From assembly GCA_028704435.1 (NCBI GenBank), contig JAQWFL010000007.1:1-64000 (forward strand): a DNA stretch of 64,000 nt, in the 5' to 3' direction. The notes beneath the pieces are model-generated. The model ran no database searches. It was not told the DNA's origin and worked only from the letters and a program-made list of their open reading frames with translations. This stretch comes from Anaerostipes sp. (GTDB lineage Bacteria; Bacillota; Clostridia; Lachnospirales; Lachnospiraceae). The position numbers and the translations under genes were made by a program. Positions 41,294 to 50,102 of the stretch are shown piece by piece; the stretch's first letter is position 1, and every line of letters begins with the position of its first letter.

Positions 41294-43075
41294 ATGAATG
41301 AAGAAGAGATAAAAATCAGACAATTTTATGAGATATTAAAATATCAAAAAATATATCCAGTGTATCAGCCAATAGTCTCTTTAAAGGATGGTAGTGTTTA
41401 TGGATATGAGGCATTAAGTCGAATTAAGGTGACAAACAATGGTTTTGGAACAGAAAAATTATTTCAGATTGCGGAAAGGGAAAAGAAACTATGGCAACTA
41501 GAGGAGATGTGCCGGAGCCTTTCTCTAAAAAGAGCATTTGGAAAAAAGGAAGGTCAAAAGCTTTTTTTAAATGTAGATGCCAATATTATTAATGATACTG
41601 CGTTTGTTCGTGGATTCACTCGAAAAAAGCTGGATAAGTATGGATTAGTTCCTGGGGATATTATGTTCGAGATTACAGAAAGAACAGCCATCGACGATAA
41701 AGAGACATTTAAGGAGACAGTAGCTCATTATAAAAATCAGGGATATGGAATCGCCATTGATGATGTAGGGGAAGGGTATTCGGGATTAAACAGAATCTGC
41801 TCAGTGGCACCTGATTTTCTTAAGATTGATATGCAGATTATAAGAGATATTCATAAAAATACTATGAAATGTTCTCTCGTAAAATGTATTCTAGAATTTT
41901 GCAAGGAATTAAAAATTAGTTTAATTGCAGAGGGAATTGAAACAAAAGAAGAATTGGAGAAAATCATTGAACTTGGAGTTTGCTATGGGCAAGGATTTTT
42001 CCTTGGAAGACCCAAAGAAAAAATAGAAATCATATCAGTGGATGTTGTAGATATGATCATAGAATTATACAAAAAGCATCAAGTTATGAAATATCAGCCT
42101 TCTTTTTTTGGAACTGTGGAAACTTTATGCAGCATGGGGATAACAACAAAAAAAGACACAAAGGCAGTGGATATCTTTGAAACATTTAGAAAAGAAAGTG
42201 ACCTTTCTGAAATCTGTGTAATTGATGATGAACAGGTGCCCATTGGAATTTTAACAAGAAAAGAATTAAATGAGGCTTTTGGAGGAAGATTTGGTTTTTC
42301 CTTAAATTCAAAAAGAACAGTAAAGGAAATTATGAGAAAAGACTTTCTTGTTTTAGATGGAAATACGTCAATTGAGTCAGTATCAAAGGTTGCACTCTCA
42401 AGGGTACAGGAACAGATTTATGATGCTGTGGTTGTTATAAAGGATGATAAATATATAGGGACAGTTACTATTAAGAATTTACTTGAGGCGGCAGTTACAA
42501 TTCAAGTGTCTAGAGCTGTAGATGCTAATCCACTTACAGGTCTTCCAGGAAATTTATTAATTCAAAATAAGATAAAAGAAGTCATTGAGGATAAGAAGCC
42601 CTTTGCCATTATATATCTTGATTTGGATAATTTTAAGGCATATAATGATGCCTATGGATTTAATAATGGAGATTTGATGATTCAATTGGTTGCAGATATT
42701 ATGAAAGAAAGTATTTCGGATTCTAATTTTAAAGGGCATATTGGTGGGGATGATTTTGTAGTTGTTGCAGGAATCTGGGACGTAAAAGATATGTGTGAAA
42801 GGATGATTACAGAGTTTCAGAGGCGAGTCAGAATACTTTACAATGAGAAAGACTGGGAAAATGGGTATATTATTTCAAAAAATAGAAATGGATTTATTGA
42901 ACAATTTCCCATTGCAAGTCTGTCTATTTCTGTAGCTACAAATGAAAACAAACAGTATAAGGATGTTTTTGAATTTTCCAATGAAATTGCAAAAGTAAAA
43001 AAAAGAAGTAAAAAGATAGAAGGAAACAGCATATGTATTGGCTTGGAAGAGGAAAATAAGTGTGCATTAAAATAA
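41294..43075 (+). CDS. EAL-CBS-GGDEF signalling protein
   Basis: A 593-residue cytoplasmic protein. The N-terminal EAL domain (about 15-250) keeps YEALSRI, FEITERT, DDVGEGYSGL, LKID and AEGIE, so c-di-GMP hydrolysis is plausible. Two CBS motifs follow (about 265-400), with IMRKDFLVLDGNTS between them, probably sensing an adenine nucleotide. The C-terminal GGDEF-like domain (about 420-590) has GGDDF in place of GGDEF and no RxxD inhibitory site, so cyclase activity is doubtful. No membrane segments are seen. It is a single gene between the amine operon and tRNA-Gly; the 95-nt upstream gap is AT-rich with several TATAAT-like boxes. Confidence 0.9.
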   Translation: MNEEEIKIRQFYEILKYQKIYPVYQPIVSLKDGSVYGYEALSRIKVTNNGFGTEKLFQIAEREKKLWQLEEMCRSLSLKRAFGKKEGQKLFLNVDANIINDTAFVRGFTRKKLDKYGLVPGDIMFEITERTAIDDKETFKETVAHYKNQGYGIAIDDVGEGYSGLNRICSVAPDFLKIDMQIIRDIHKNTMKCSLVKCILEFCKELKISLIAEGIETKEELEKIIELGVCYGQGFFLGRPKEKIEIISVDVVDMIIELYKKHQVMKYQPSFFGTVETLCSMGITTKKDTKAVDIFETFRKESDLSEICVIDDEQVPIGILTRKELNEAFGGRFGFSLNSKRTVKEIMRKDFLVLDGNTSIESVSKVALSRVQEQIYDAVVVIKDDKYIGTVTIKNLLEAAVTIQVSRAVDANPLTGLPGNLLIQNKIKEVIEDKKPFAIIYLDLDNFKAYNDAYGFNNGDLMIQLVADIMKESISDSNFKGHIGGDDFVVVAGIWDVKDMCERMITEFQRRVRILYNEKDWENGYIISKNRNGFIEQFPIASLSISVATNENKQYKDVFEFSNEIAKVKKRSKKIEGNSICIGLEEENKCALK

Positions 43076-43100
43076 ATGCAGAAAGAATTTTAAATTTTAC

Positions 43101-43129
43101 TTGCATTTCATAGAACCTTTTGCTATACT
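43101..43129 (+). promoter_or_regulatory. promoter of tRNA-Gly
   Basis: TTGCAT (43101-43106), a 17-bp spacer and TATACT (43124-43129) lie 20 nt upstream of the tRNA. Confidence 0.7.
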
Positions 43130-43149
43130 ATCAATTGTTCACAACACAA

Positions 43150-43220
43150 GCGGGTGTAGTTCAATGGTAGAACTCCAGCCTTCCAAGCTGATCACGTGGG
43201 TTCGATTCCCATCACCCGCT
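43150..43220 (+). tRNA. tRNA-Gly (TCC)
   Basis: Acceptor arm 43150-43156 pairs with 43213-43219. The anticodon loop CTTCCAA gives TCC, and the T-arm is GGGTTCGATTCCC. CCA is not encoded. It is a single tRNA gene with its own promoter and terminator. Confidence 0.96.
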
Positions 43221-43227
43221 TATAAAG

Positions 43228-43264
43228 AAGACCTGTAGATCATTACGATTTACAGGTCTTTTTG
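43228..43264 (+). terminator. terminator after tRNA-Gly
   Basis: A 13-bp stem (43228-43240 with 43248-43260, one G-T pair) with a 7-nt loop, followed by TTTTT. Confidence 0.85.
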
Positions 43265-43308
43265 TATAACGAGGAATTTAGAAAACAAAATAAGACAAAG
43301 GAGATTTC

Positions 43309-44814
43309 ATGGTAATAGATATTTATAAGAGTATCACTGAGAATGAAGATATAGACAGCCTTGAGGTTCGACAAGGATTAAGTGCTTTAAGAAAGGAAAT
43401 AAAAGTAGAAGAAGTCAGAGAGGAATTGATTGAATACCTTGAAGATGATATTATAATTGTTAAATTCTTAAAGAGTACAGATGGAAAGATTCGAAAGAAT
43501 ACAGCACTGCTCTTAGGAGATTTAGCCATTCCAGAAACATTAGATGAGTTGTTTCAAGCATATCAAAAGGAAAGTACAATGTTTGTCCGTAGTGCATATT
43601 TAACTGCACTTGCAGAGTTTGATTATCGCAAATATTTGCCGGAATTAAAATCAAGGTTAGAAGAGCTGGAACAAATCCAGCTAACACCGGAGAATCGGAA
43701 GCATATTGCAGAAGAGATGCACCATATTACAGAGTTAATTATGATGTTAGAAGGGGCAAAACATCATGAATTTCGAGGAAATCATTTAATGTCAGATCTT
43801 ATGGTTTTAGGCAACCGAGAGCAGATGGCAGTGTTAAAAAATCAGATGATAGAAGAGGATATTGCCAGTGAAAAAGATATTTTTTTAATGCGGGCAGGAC
43901 TTCGTTTTCAAACAGATCAGGTGGGGGAATTGCGAAAAATTCGAACCTATCAGGAAATACTTTTTTTAGTAAAGGGAATGTTAAGTTGTGAAATGAATCC
44001 AAAAGATGGAGCAGAGACGATTATATCTTCTGATTTACTTGAGTTTATGAAGCAAAGACATAAAGGAAAAGTTCCATTTTATTTTCGAATTGAGATAAAA
44101 AGCAAACGGGATTTAAAATGGAAAAGCAATTTTACAAAGAAACTTGCAGCAGGAATTGAAGAGGGAACCAATCGTCAATTGATTAATAGTACCTCTCATT
44201 ATGAATTTGAAATTCGCTTGATTGAGAATGCAAAAGGACGTATGAACATGATGGTAAAACTTTATACCATGCATGATCACCGATTTGAATATCGAAAGGG
44301 AGCTGTGGCAACGAGTATGAAACCTGTAAACGCAGCCCTCCTTGTGGAACTTGCAAAGCCATATATGATAGATGATGCTCAGATTTTAGATCCATTTTGT
44401 GGAGTAGGGACACTGCTCATTGAACGTCAGAAAATCATAAAAGGGAATACGTCTTATGGTATTGATGAGATGGCAGAGGCTATAGAAAAGGCAAAGATAA
44501 ATACAGAAGAAGCAGGACAGATTGTTCATTACATTAATAAGGATTTCTTTGAATTTACCCATGAGTATTTATTTGACGAAGTGCTTACGGATATGCCGTT
44601 TGCTATGGGGAATACAACCCAGGAAGATATTCGAGTCATTTATGAGAAGTTTTTTAAGCGGATTAGGCATTATATTAAGGAAGATGCCACGTTGATTTTA
44701 TATGTAAGGAATCCAGAACTGCTGGAGAGACTAGCAAAAAAATATCAATTTGAAATGAAAGAAGAATTTCTTGTGGATGAAAAAAATCAAGGGAAATTAT
44801 ATATATTAAAGTAA
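43309..44814 (+). CDS. HEAT-repeat RNA methyltransferase (UPF0020/TrmG10-like)
   Basis: A 501-residue protein. The N-terminal 170 residues are helical repeats of HEAT type (IVKFLKSTDGKIRKNTALLLG and MFVRSAYLTALAEFDYR are two). A middle part (about 225-330) may be a THUMP-like RNA-binding region. The C-terminal Rossmann methyltransferase has DPFCGVGTLLIERQ for SAM and TDMPF as the catalytic NPPF/DPPY-like motif. This arrangement resembles tRNA/rRNA N2-guanine methyltransferases (UPF0020 family). The HEAT front end is unusual for them. The substrate RNA is unknown. A strong AAAGGAGA site precedes the ATG; it is a single-gene unit. Confidence 0.78.
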   Translation: MVIDIYKSITENEDIDSLEVRQGLSALRKEIKVEEVREELIEYLEDDIIIVKFLKSTDGKIRKNTALLLGDLAIPETLDELFQAYQKESTMFVRSAYLTALAEFDYRKYLPELKSRLEELEQIQLTPENRKHIAEEMHHITELIMMLEGAKHHEFRGNHLMSDLMVLGNREQMAVLKNQMIEEDIASEKDIFLMRAGLRFQTDQVGELRKIRTYQEILFLVKGMLSCEMNPKDGAETIISSDLLEFMKQRHKGKVPFYFRIEIKSKRDLKWKSNFTKKLAAGIEEGTNRQLINSTSHYEFEIRLIENAKGRMNMMVKLYTMHDHRFEYRKGAVATSMKPVNAALLVELAKPYMIDDAQILDPFCGVGTLLIERQKIIKGNTSYGIDEMAEAIEKAKINTEEAGQIVHYINKDFFEFTHEYLFDEVLTDMPFAMGNTTQEDIRVIYEKFFKRIRHYIKEDATLILYVRNPELLERLAKKYQFEMKEEFLVDEKNQGKLYILK

Positions 44815-44820
44815 AATGTG

Positions 44821-44850
44821 AAAAGTCATCGAAAGATGGCTTTTTTCTTT
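44821..44850 (+). terminator. terminator after the HEAT-methyltransferase gene
   Basis: An AAAAGTCATC / GATGGCTTTT stem with a GAAA tetraloop is followed by TTCTTTT. Confidence 0.8.
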
Positions 44851-44935
44851 TACGTAAATTTAACAAGCTATTGATTTAATTATTGTTTTTCTACTCTATA
44901 CTAAAAAAACGAGTGAAGAAAGGTGAAGAGTCAAA

Positions 44936-46222
44936 ATGGAAAATGAGATAATGTTAGTAGATTGGACAAGTGAGCGTAGAAAGGGAAAACTAATAGAGAT
45001 TGATTATGTAAGAACATTTTTAGGGCATGAGATGATATTTGTACCTATTTATCAAGTGCTTGTTTTTTTCATGTCTTCAGATATTAGTTGGGGAAACCCG
45101 TTTATGAAAAGTGTTATGGAGTCTATTGCATATAATGGAACAAAAATTATTGCCTACGACAATGGACCATTTCAAAAGTCAAAAAAAGAATATAAGACAA
45201 TTTTAGAAAGATGTGGATATCATCAGATTTTTGATGTTGTCACAGCACAGGAATTAAACTGTAAAACAGAGAGTATGAAATTTTATAAAAAAATGCTGGA
45301 AACATATAATCCACAAAATAAGCTATGCGGAATGGTAGGAAGATATATGAATATATACGCCAAGCTAAAACATATGCATTTCCTAGTATATTCTTCTCCA
45401 GATATTTATCCAGCAAGAAATATATATGTTAAGAAGAATCAGACAGAGAGTGTCATAGAACGGTTTATTAATTTTCAACTGTTTGACGGACTTCGAACTG
45501 AAACTTTAGGATATCATTTTGGGTATAGTTTTGCTGGTGTTTTTATGTATGAATGGATTCTTTACATACATAAGAAAGCCAATGGAAAACCTCTTTATTT
45601 TATGTGGAATGCAAGACATGGGTATGAAGTTTACAAAGAAATATTTCCAAAAGATAAGGCATGTATTGTATATGTGGATTCAGACACAAAAAATGATAAA
45701 CAGAGAGAAAAGTATTTACAAAATATTGTTTCTAAGGAATCAGGATACTTTGTCAATGGAGACATTAGAAAACGTGCAAAATTCGAGCCAAAGTACCACG
45801 TAATTGAGCTTGTGAATCTATTTTCAAAAAAAGTGTTAGAGACTTATGGAAATAAAATAGAACAAATGTTAGATGAGATGACTGGACACAGTGTATGTAT
45901 ATCAAAAATTAAGGAAGGGCAGCCCCATTGGAAGATACTTTATCTTAGTGAGGAAGATGAAGTAAAAAGACATGAGGTAAAGCAAGGTTATATGGATTTT
46001 GCAAAAGAGTTTCATGTTTTTGCAAAAAAGCACCCTAGAATTCAGCGAGAGCTGTTAGAGAACAGAGGAGAATTTGCAGCTAGGACGGTTGCTTATGGCT
46101 TTGATAAAAAAAGACAAGAAAAGAAACATTATAACTTTATACAGATGATAACGGAAACAAAGAAAGCTAAAAAATGCATTGGTTACGCAAGAAAAATATA
46201 CAGAAAGGGAAGGAGAAAATAA
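44936..46222 (+). CDS. degenerate HAD/COG5610-like protein of the glycan cluster
   Basis: A 428-residue protein of no immediately obvious family. Its middle matches the second half of the HAD/COG5610 protein at 50102-52063: YHFGYSFAGVFMYEWILYIH aligns with YQYGYLAGGIMILGYVSWIH, and YFMWNARHGYEVYKEIF with LFIARDGYIMKKVYDIL. The N-terminal NGTKIIAYDNGPF region resembles the VSDMYFP part of that protein, but the HAD nucleophile motif is missing. It is therefore probably a non-catalytic or re-purposed paralogue. It begins the glycan cluster, with the first glycosyltransferase one nt downstream. The ribosome binding site is AAAGGTGAAGAG. Confidence 0.6.
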   Translation: MENEIMLVDWTSERRKGKLIEIDYVRTFLGHEMIFVPIYQVLVFFMSSDISWGNPFMKSVMESIAYNGTKIIAYDNGPFQKSKKEYKTILERCGYHQIFDVVTAQELNCKTESMKFYKKMLETYNPQNKLCGMVGRYMNIYAKLKHMHFLVYSSPDIYPARNIYVKKNQTESVIERFINFQLFDGLRTETLGYHFGYSFAGVFMYEWILYIHKKANGKPLYFMWNARHGYEVYKEIFPKDKACIVYVDSDTKNDKQREKYLQNIVSKESGYFVNGDIRKRAKFEPKYHVIELVNLFSKKVLETYGNKIEQMLDEMTGHSVCISKIKEGQPHWKILYLSEEDEVKRHEVKQGYMDFAKEFHVFAKKHPRIQRELLENRGEFAARTVAYGFDKKRQEKKHYNFIQMITETKKAKKCIGYARKIYRKGRRK

Positions 46223-46223
46223 T

Positions 46224-47828
46224 ATGATTTTATATTTAGGAGCATCACTTTACCATATCCTTTGTTTTTCTGTCCACAAGATGATTCATCACCCCAAGGA
46301 AGAAGCTATGCTGGTGGTTGGAGATAATATCTTCTCAAAAAATGGAATGGATGAATTAAAAACAGATATTATGGAATCGGGAATTTTTCAACGAATGGAG
46401 ATTCTGAAATTTATTGAAGGAGCCTATCATAATCCTGTAAGGCTAGATGAGGATTCAAGCAAAGAGGATGTAAATCAATTTGTAAAAGAGAATAATGTGT
46501 GGGTGGAAAAATGGCTTTCAAAAAAAGAGATTCAGATGGAATCCATGACACATATTTATTCAGCCATTGACCATAGACATTTGGGGTTATATATTCTTTC
46601 AAAGCAAATCCCGTATGCATATTTTGAAGATGGAAATGGACTTCTTTCTCGTGAGTTTGTTCAGCTAGAATTTCACAAAAATGCACAGTACGAGTCTTAT
46701 GCCATTTGTAAGTTTTTAGGAGCACTTGGTCAAAATGACAGTGTGATTAAAAAGTATGCCAATTTGTCAGCACAACTGCCAGGATTTCAAGATGATAAAG
46801 CAGAAGATTTTCAAGTAATCTCACTGTTTGAAAGCCTATCACCACATATACAGAAAATCATTTTTCATATGTACCATATGAAAGAAGTGTTAGATTTTCA
46901 TGGAACAAAACCAGTCTTATTTTTGACACGTTATGCAAAGTACATGAAAAATCCTACAGTAGATCGACATCATTTTATGGCAACGATTCTAGTTGACCTT
47001 TTTGGGGATCAAAGACCACTTGTGCTAAAAGCACATCCAAGAGATTTTTCTGGGAGATATGCAGAAATTCTGCCAGATGCAAAAATTATGGCAAGACAGT
47101 TTCCATCAGAACTTTTGCCCTTTGTTACAAAAGAAAAATATCAAAAGGTGATTACCGTTGGATCCACTGCAATTGATGCACTGACAGAGTGTGCAGAGGA
47201 AATCATTAAGCTAAATGAGACATTTGAAGATAAACTAAACCAGATTTACTCTTATGTAGGAATGATTATGGCAATAAAAAGAGCATTTCCAGATATAAAA
47301 GAAGGGGAGATTGGATATGCTGGACCAATTCCAGAGTTTATAGCACCCTTGGGAATTGAATATTTAGGAATTTCCATAGAAGAAGCAGTGGAAGAAAAAG
47401 AATATAAGGTATTATGGCTGGATCAAAAGAATTACGGAATGTATCATGGAGAGAATTTATGTACCCTATATCCACAGTACATAGATAAGATTGATGAAGA
47501 AAAGATGTTTTATCTGGAAATGATGGCAAGAAAAACAAAAAAATCTAGTCTTGGATATGAAGAAGAAGGTGTCCTTTCTTTTCAATTTGAAAATCCAAAA
47601 AATAAAGAAAAATTAAAAGGATGGTCCAAGATTGAAATGTTTGAGTATACAAAAAGCAGAATGTCTGTGTCAGAAATGCCGGAAAAGAAACAAGAATATA
47701 AAAGAGAATGTGACAAGATTCGAGAGTTACATGGAAAAATAGATTTGCCAAGACTGGGTGAATCAGTGACAGAGGAAGATATTTTTGCAATGAAGAAATT
47801 AAAAGAAAAATTAAGCAAAAGAAAATAG
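46224..47828 (+). CDS. polysialyltransferase-like glycosyltransferase 1
   Basis: A 534-residue cytoplasmic, GT-B-type enzyme. KAHPRD (about 270) and the later VGSTAIDAL correspond to the HP and S motifs of bacterial polysialyltransferases (GT38/GT52-type families), which use CMP-sugars. The start MILYLGASLYHILCF is shared with glycosyltransferase 2 (52060-53553), showing common ancestry. ATG 46224 is chosen because AAGGAGA lies just upstream; the possible earlier start overlaps the preceding gene. It is followed 14 nt later by a CMP-sugar synthetase, supporting use of a CMP-activated donor. The C-terminal 100 residues are charged and helical. Confidence 0.72.
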   Translation: MILYLGASLYHILCFSVHKMIHHPKEEAMLVVGDNIFSKNGMDELKTDIMESGIFQRMEILKFIEGAYHNPVRLDEDSSKEDVNQFVKENNVWVEKWLSKKEIQMESMTHIYSAIDHRHLGLYILSKQIPYAYFEDGNGLLSREFVQLEFHKNAQYESYAICKFLGALGQNDSVIKKYANLSAQLPGFQDDKAEDFQVISLFESLSPHIQKIIFHMYHMKEVLDFHGTKPVLFLTRYAKYMKNPTVDRHHFMATILVDLFGDQRPLVLKAHPRDFSGRYAEILPDAKIMARQFPSELLPFVTKEKYQKVITVGSTAIDALTECAEEIIKLNETFEDKLNQIYSYVGMIMAIKRAFPDIKEGEIGYAGPIPEFIAPLGIEYLGISIEEAVEEKEYKVLWLDQKNYGMYHGENLCTLYPQYIDKIDEEKMFYLEMMARKTKKSSLGYEEEGVLSFQFENPKNKEKLKGWSKIEMFEYTKSRMSVSEMPEKKQEYKRECDKIRELHGKIDLPRLGESVTEEDIFAMKKLKEKLSKRK

Positions 47829-47842
47829 AGTGAGGGAAATGA

Positions 47843-48511
47843 ATGAAAACAGTAGCATTTGTACCAATGAAATTAAATAATGAAAGGCTTCAAGGAAAGA
47901 ATACAAAATCATTTTCAGGAGGGAAACCATTGTGCCATTATATCTTAAGGGCATTAAAAAAAGTAAAAGAGATTGATGAAATCTATGTATATTGTTCTGA
48001 TCCATCTATTTTATTTTATGTTCCAGAGGGGGTAAAGTTTTTAAAGCGGGATTCTGCATTAGATGGCAGTCAAGTGAAAATTAACGAAGTTTTAAAAGCC
48101 TTTGCAGAAGATGTGGAGGCAGATATGTATGTGCTTGCACATGCTACGGCACCGTTTATTAAAGCAAAAACAATTGCAAGGGGAATACAGGGTATTGAAT
48201 CAGGAAAATATGATTCTGCACTTACGGTACTTCGCCAGCAGGATTTTTTCTGGATGGATGGGAAACCTTGGAACTATGATGTAAAAGAGATTCCAAGAAC
48301 TCAGGATATGAAGCCGTTATATCGAGAGACAACAGGATTATATATTTATGAAAAGCATTTGATAACAGAAGAGAATCGAAGAATTGGAGATTGTCCGTTA
48401 CTTCTTGAAGTAGATCAAGTAGAGGCGGCAGATATCAATGAACCAGAAGATTTTGTAGTGGCAGAAGCATTGTATCATCAGTGTGTAAAGGGGGCAAAAG
48501 AATATGAATAA
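47843..48511 (+). CDS. CMP-acylneuraminate-type cytidylyltransferase
   Basis: A 222-residue NeuA/KdsB-fold enzyme that activates an acidic sugar as its CMP derivative. The CTP-binding N-terminus FVPMKLNNERLQGKN, LAHATAPFIK (as LQPTSPFI in NeuA) and the end DINEPEDFVVAEAL are typical. GIEYHDCALTV-like residues appear as GKYDSALTVL. It lies between a polysialyltransferase-like gene and an aldolase gene and overlaps the latter by 8 nt, so its substrate may be made by that aldolase. Neither neuB nor neuC is present in the cluster, so the sugar need not be sialic acid. Confidence 0.85.
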   Translation: MKTVAFVPMKLNNERLQGKNTKSFSGGKPLCHYILRALKKVKEIDEIYVYCSDPSILFYVPEGVKFLKRDSALDGSQVKINEVLKAFAEDVEADMYVLAHATAPFIKAKTIARGIQGIESGKYDSALTVLRQQDFFWMDGKPWNYDVKEIPRTQDMKPLYRETTGLYIYEKHLITEENRRIGDCPLLLEVDQVEAADINEPEDFVVAEALYHQCVKGAKEYE

Positions 48512-50102
48512 AGTAGCAGTATTGGACTGTACCTTGCGAGATGGCGGCTATGTAAATAATTTTGAGTTTTCAGAAGCAACCATTAAGACAATCATTTCAA
48601 AATTAGGAAAAGCACATATGGATGTGATTGAATGTGGATTCTTAGAAGATACGGAATATGACAAGGACAGATCAATTTATTCAAGAACAGAACAAATTGT
48701 GCCAATGATTGAAAAAAAGAGAAAAAAAAGTATGTATGTGGCTATGATTGTCACAGGGAAAATGCCTGCATCAAAAGTGAGTCCAAGAACGGAAGATGGA
48801 ATTGATGGAATTCGTGTAACTTTTCATAAGAAAGAGATAGACGAAGCCTTTGCTCTTGGCTATGCATTAATGGATAAGGGATATGAAGTGTTTATGCAGC
48901 CAGTGGGAACTACAACATACAAAGATAGTGAAATCTTAGATTTAATTGAACGAATTAATGAAATGAAACCATATGCATTTTACCTTGTGGACACGCTTGG
49001 GAAATTGTATATAAAACAGCTAATGAAATTATTTTATTTGGTAGATGATAATTTAGATGAGGACATTGTCATTGGATATCATTCTCATAATAATTTACAG
49101 TTATCTTTTTCTAATGCTCAGGCATTGATTCAAAATAGAGGAAAAAGAAGTGTAATGATAGATGGTTCTGTCCTTGGAATGGGACGAGGTGCAGGAAATT
49201 TATGCAGTGAAATTATGGTGCAGTATATCAATGAAAATATAGAATACAGATATCATACAGATAATTTAATTGAATTAATTGACGATTATATTAATCCTAT
49301 TTCCTATGTACATCCATGGGGATACCGTGCAAGTTATTTTCTTGCAGCGACCAATAACTGTCATCCGAATTATGTGAATTTTCTTTTAGATAAGCAGACA
49401 TTAAACGTAAAACGCCTCCATCAAGTATTAAAGAAAATTCCAGAAAATGAAAGAGCATTGTACAACGAAAAATTGATTTCATCTTTGTATATGAATTTTC
49501 AGGAAAATGAAGTGGATGATTCTAAAGCATTAAAGAAAATTGAAGACTGGATAAAGGGAAAAGACCTAGTTGTGATTGCTCCAGGAAAGAGTTTGTTAGA
49601 TGAGCAAGAGACAATTGAAAAGTTTTTAAAGAATGACAATCAATTTATATTAACGGTAAATTGTATTCCAGATGGTATGAAACCAGATGCGCTGTTTCTT
49701 AGCAATCAAAAAAGATATCATAATTTAAAGCAGGAATACGACCTTGGAAACCTTGATTTTCCTATAATAAAGACATCCAATATTAGTACAGGGGGAAAGA
49801 ATTTGAACACAGTAAATTACGCAGATTTAGTAATGGAAGATCCTATGATTTCTGATAATGCAGGACTTATGATGTTTAATTTGCTAATCCGAATTGGTGT
49901 TGAAAGAATGAGTCTTATTGGATTTGATGGGTATCACACCAATGTAGAACGAAATTATTTTGCACCAAAAATGATTAACAGTGCAGAACGGGACAATTTA
50001 AGAAAAATCAATAAACATATTATGAAGCAGTTAGAGGTTGTAAAATCACAAATTGAGATTACATATATTACATCATCTGTTTATAATGGGAGCCAGGAAT
50101 AA
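48504..50102 (+). CDS. HMGL-type aldolase fused to a DUF115-like domain
   Basis: A 532-residue protein of two parts. Residues 1 to about 270 form an HMG-CoA lyase/DmpG-type TIM-barrel aldolase: LDCTLRDGG with metal-binding D8 and R12-D13, and GYHSHNNLQLSFSNA with the metal histidines. Such enzymes join or split pyruvate-type enolates and aldehydes. Residues about 355-530 resemble the DUF115/MptE-like domain seen in motility and glycan-modification proteins (LVVIAPGKSLLDE; SLIGFDGYH). Beside a CMP-sugar synthetase, the aldolase may build a keto-acid sugar in place of NeuB. It overlaps both neighbours. Confidence 0.78.
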   Translation: MNKVAVLDCTLRDGGYVNNFEFSEATIKTIISKLGKAHMDVIECGFLEDTEYDKDRSIYSRTEQIVPMIEKKRKKSMYVAMIVTGKMPASKVSPRTEDGIDGIRVTFHKKEIDEAFALGYALMDKGYEVFMQPVGTTTYKDSEILDLIERINEMKPYAFYLVDTLGKLYIKQLMKLFYLVDDNLDEDIVIGYHSHNNLQLSFSNAQALIQNRGKRSVMIDGSVLGMGRGAGNLCSEIMVQYINENIEYRYHTDNLIELIDDYINPISYVHPWGYRASYFLAATNNCHPNYVNFLLDKQTLNVKRLHQVLKKIPENERALYNEKLISSLYMNFQENEVDDSKALKKIEDWIKGKDLVVIAPGKSLLDEQETIEKFLKNDNQFILTVNCIPDGMKPDALFLSNQKRYHNLKQEYDLGNLDFPIIKTSNISTGGKNLNTVNYADLVMEDPMISDNAGLMMFNLLIRIGVERMSLIGFDGYHTNVERNYFAPKMINSAERDNLRKINKHIMKQLEVVKSQIEITYITSSVYNGSQE

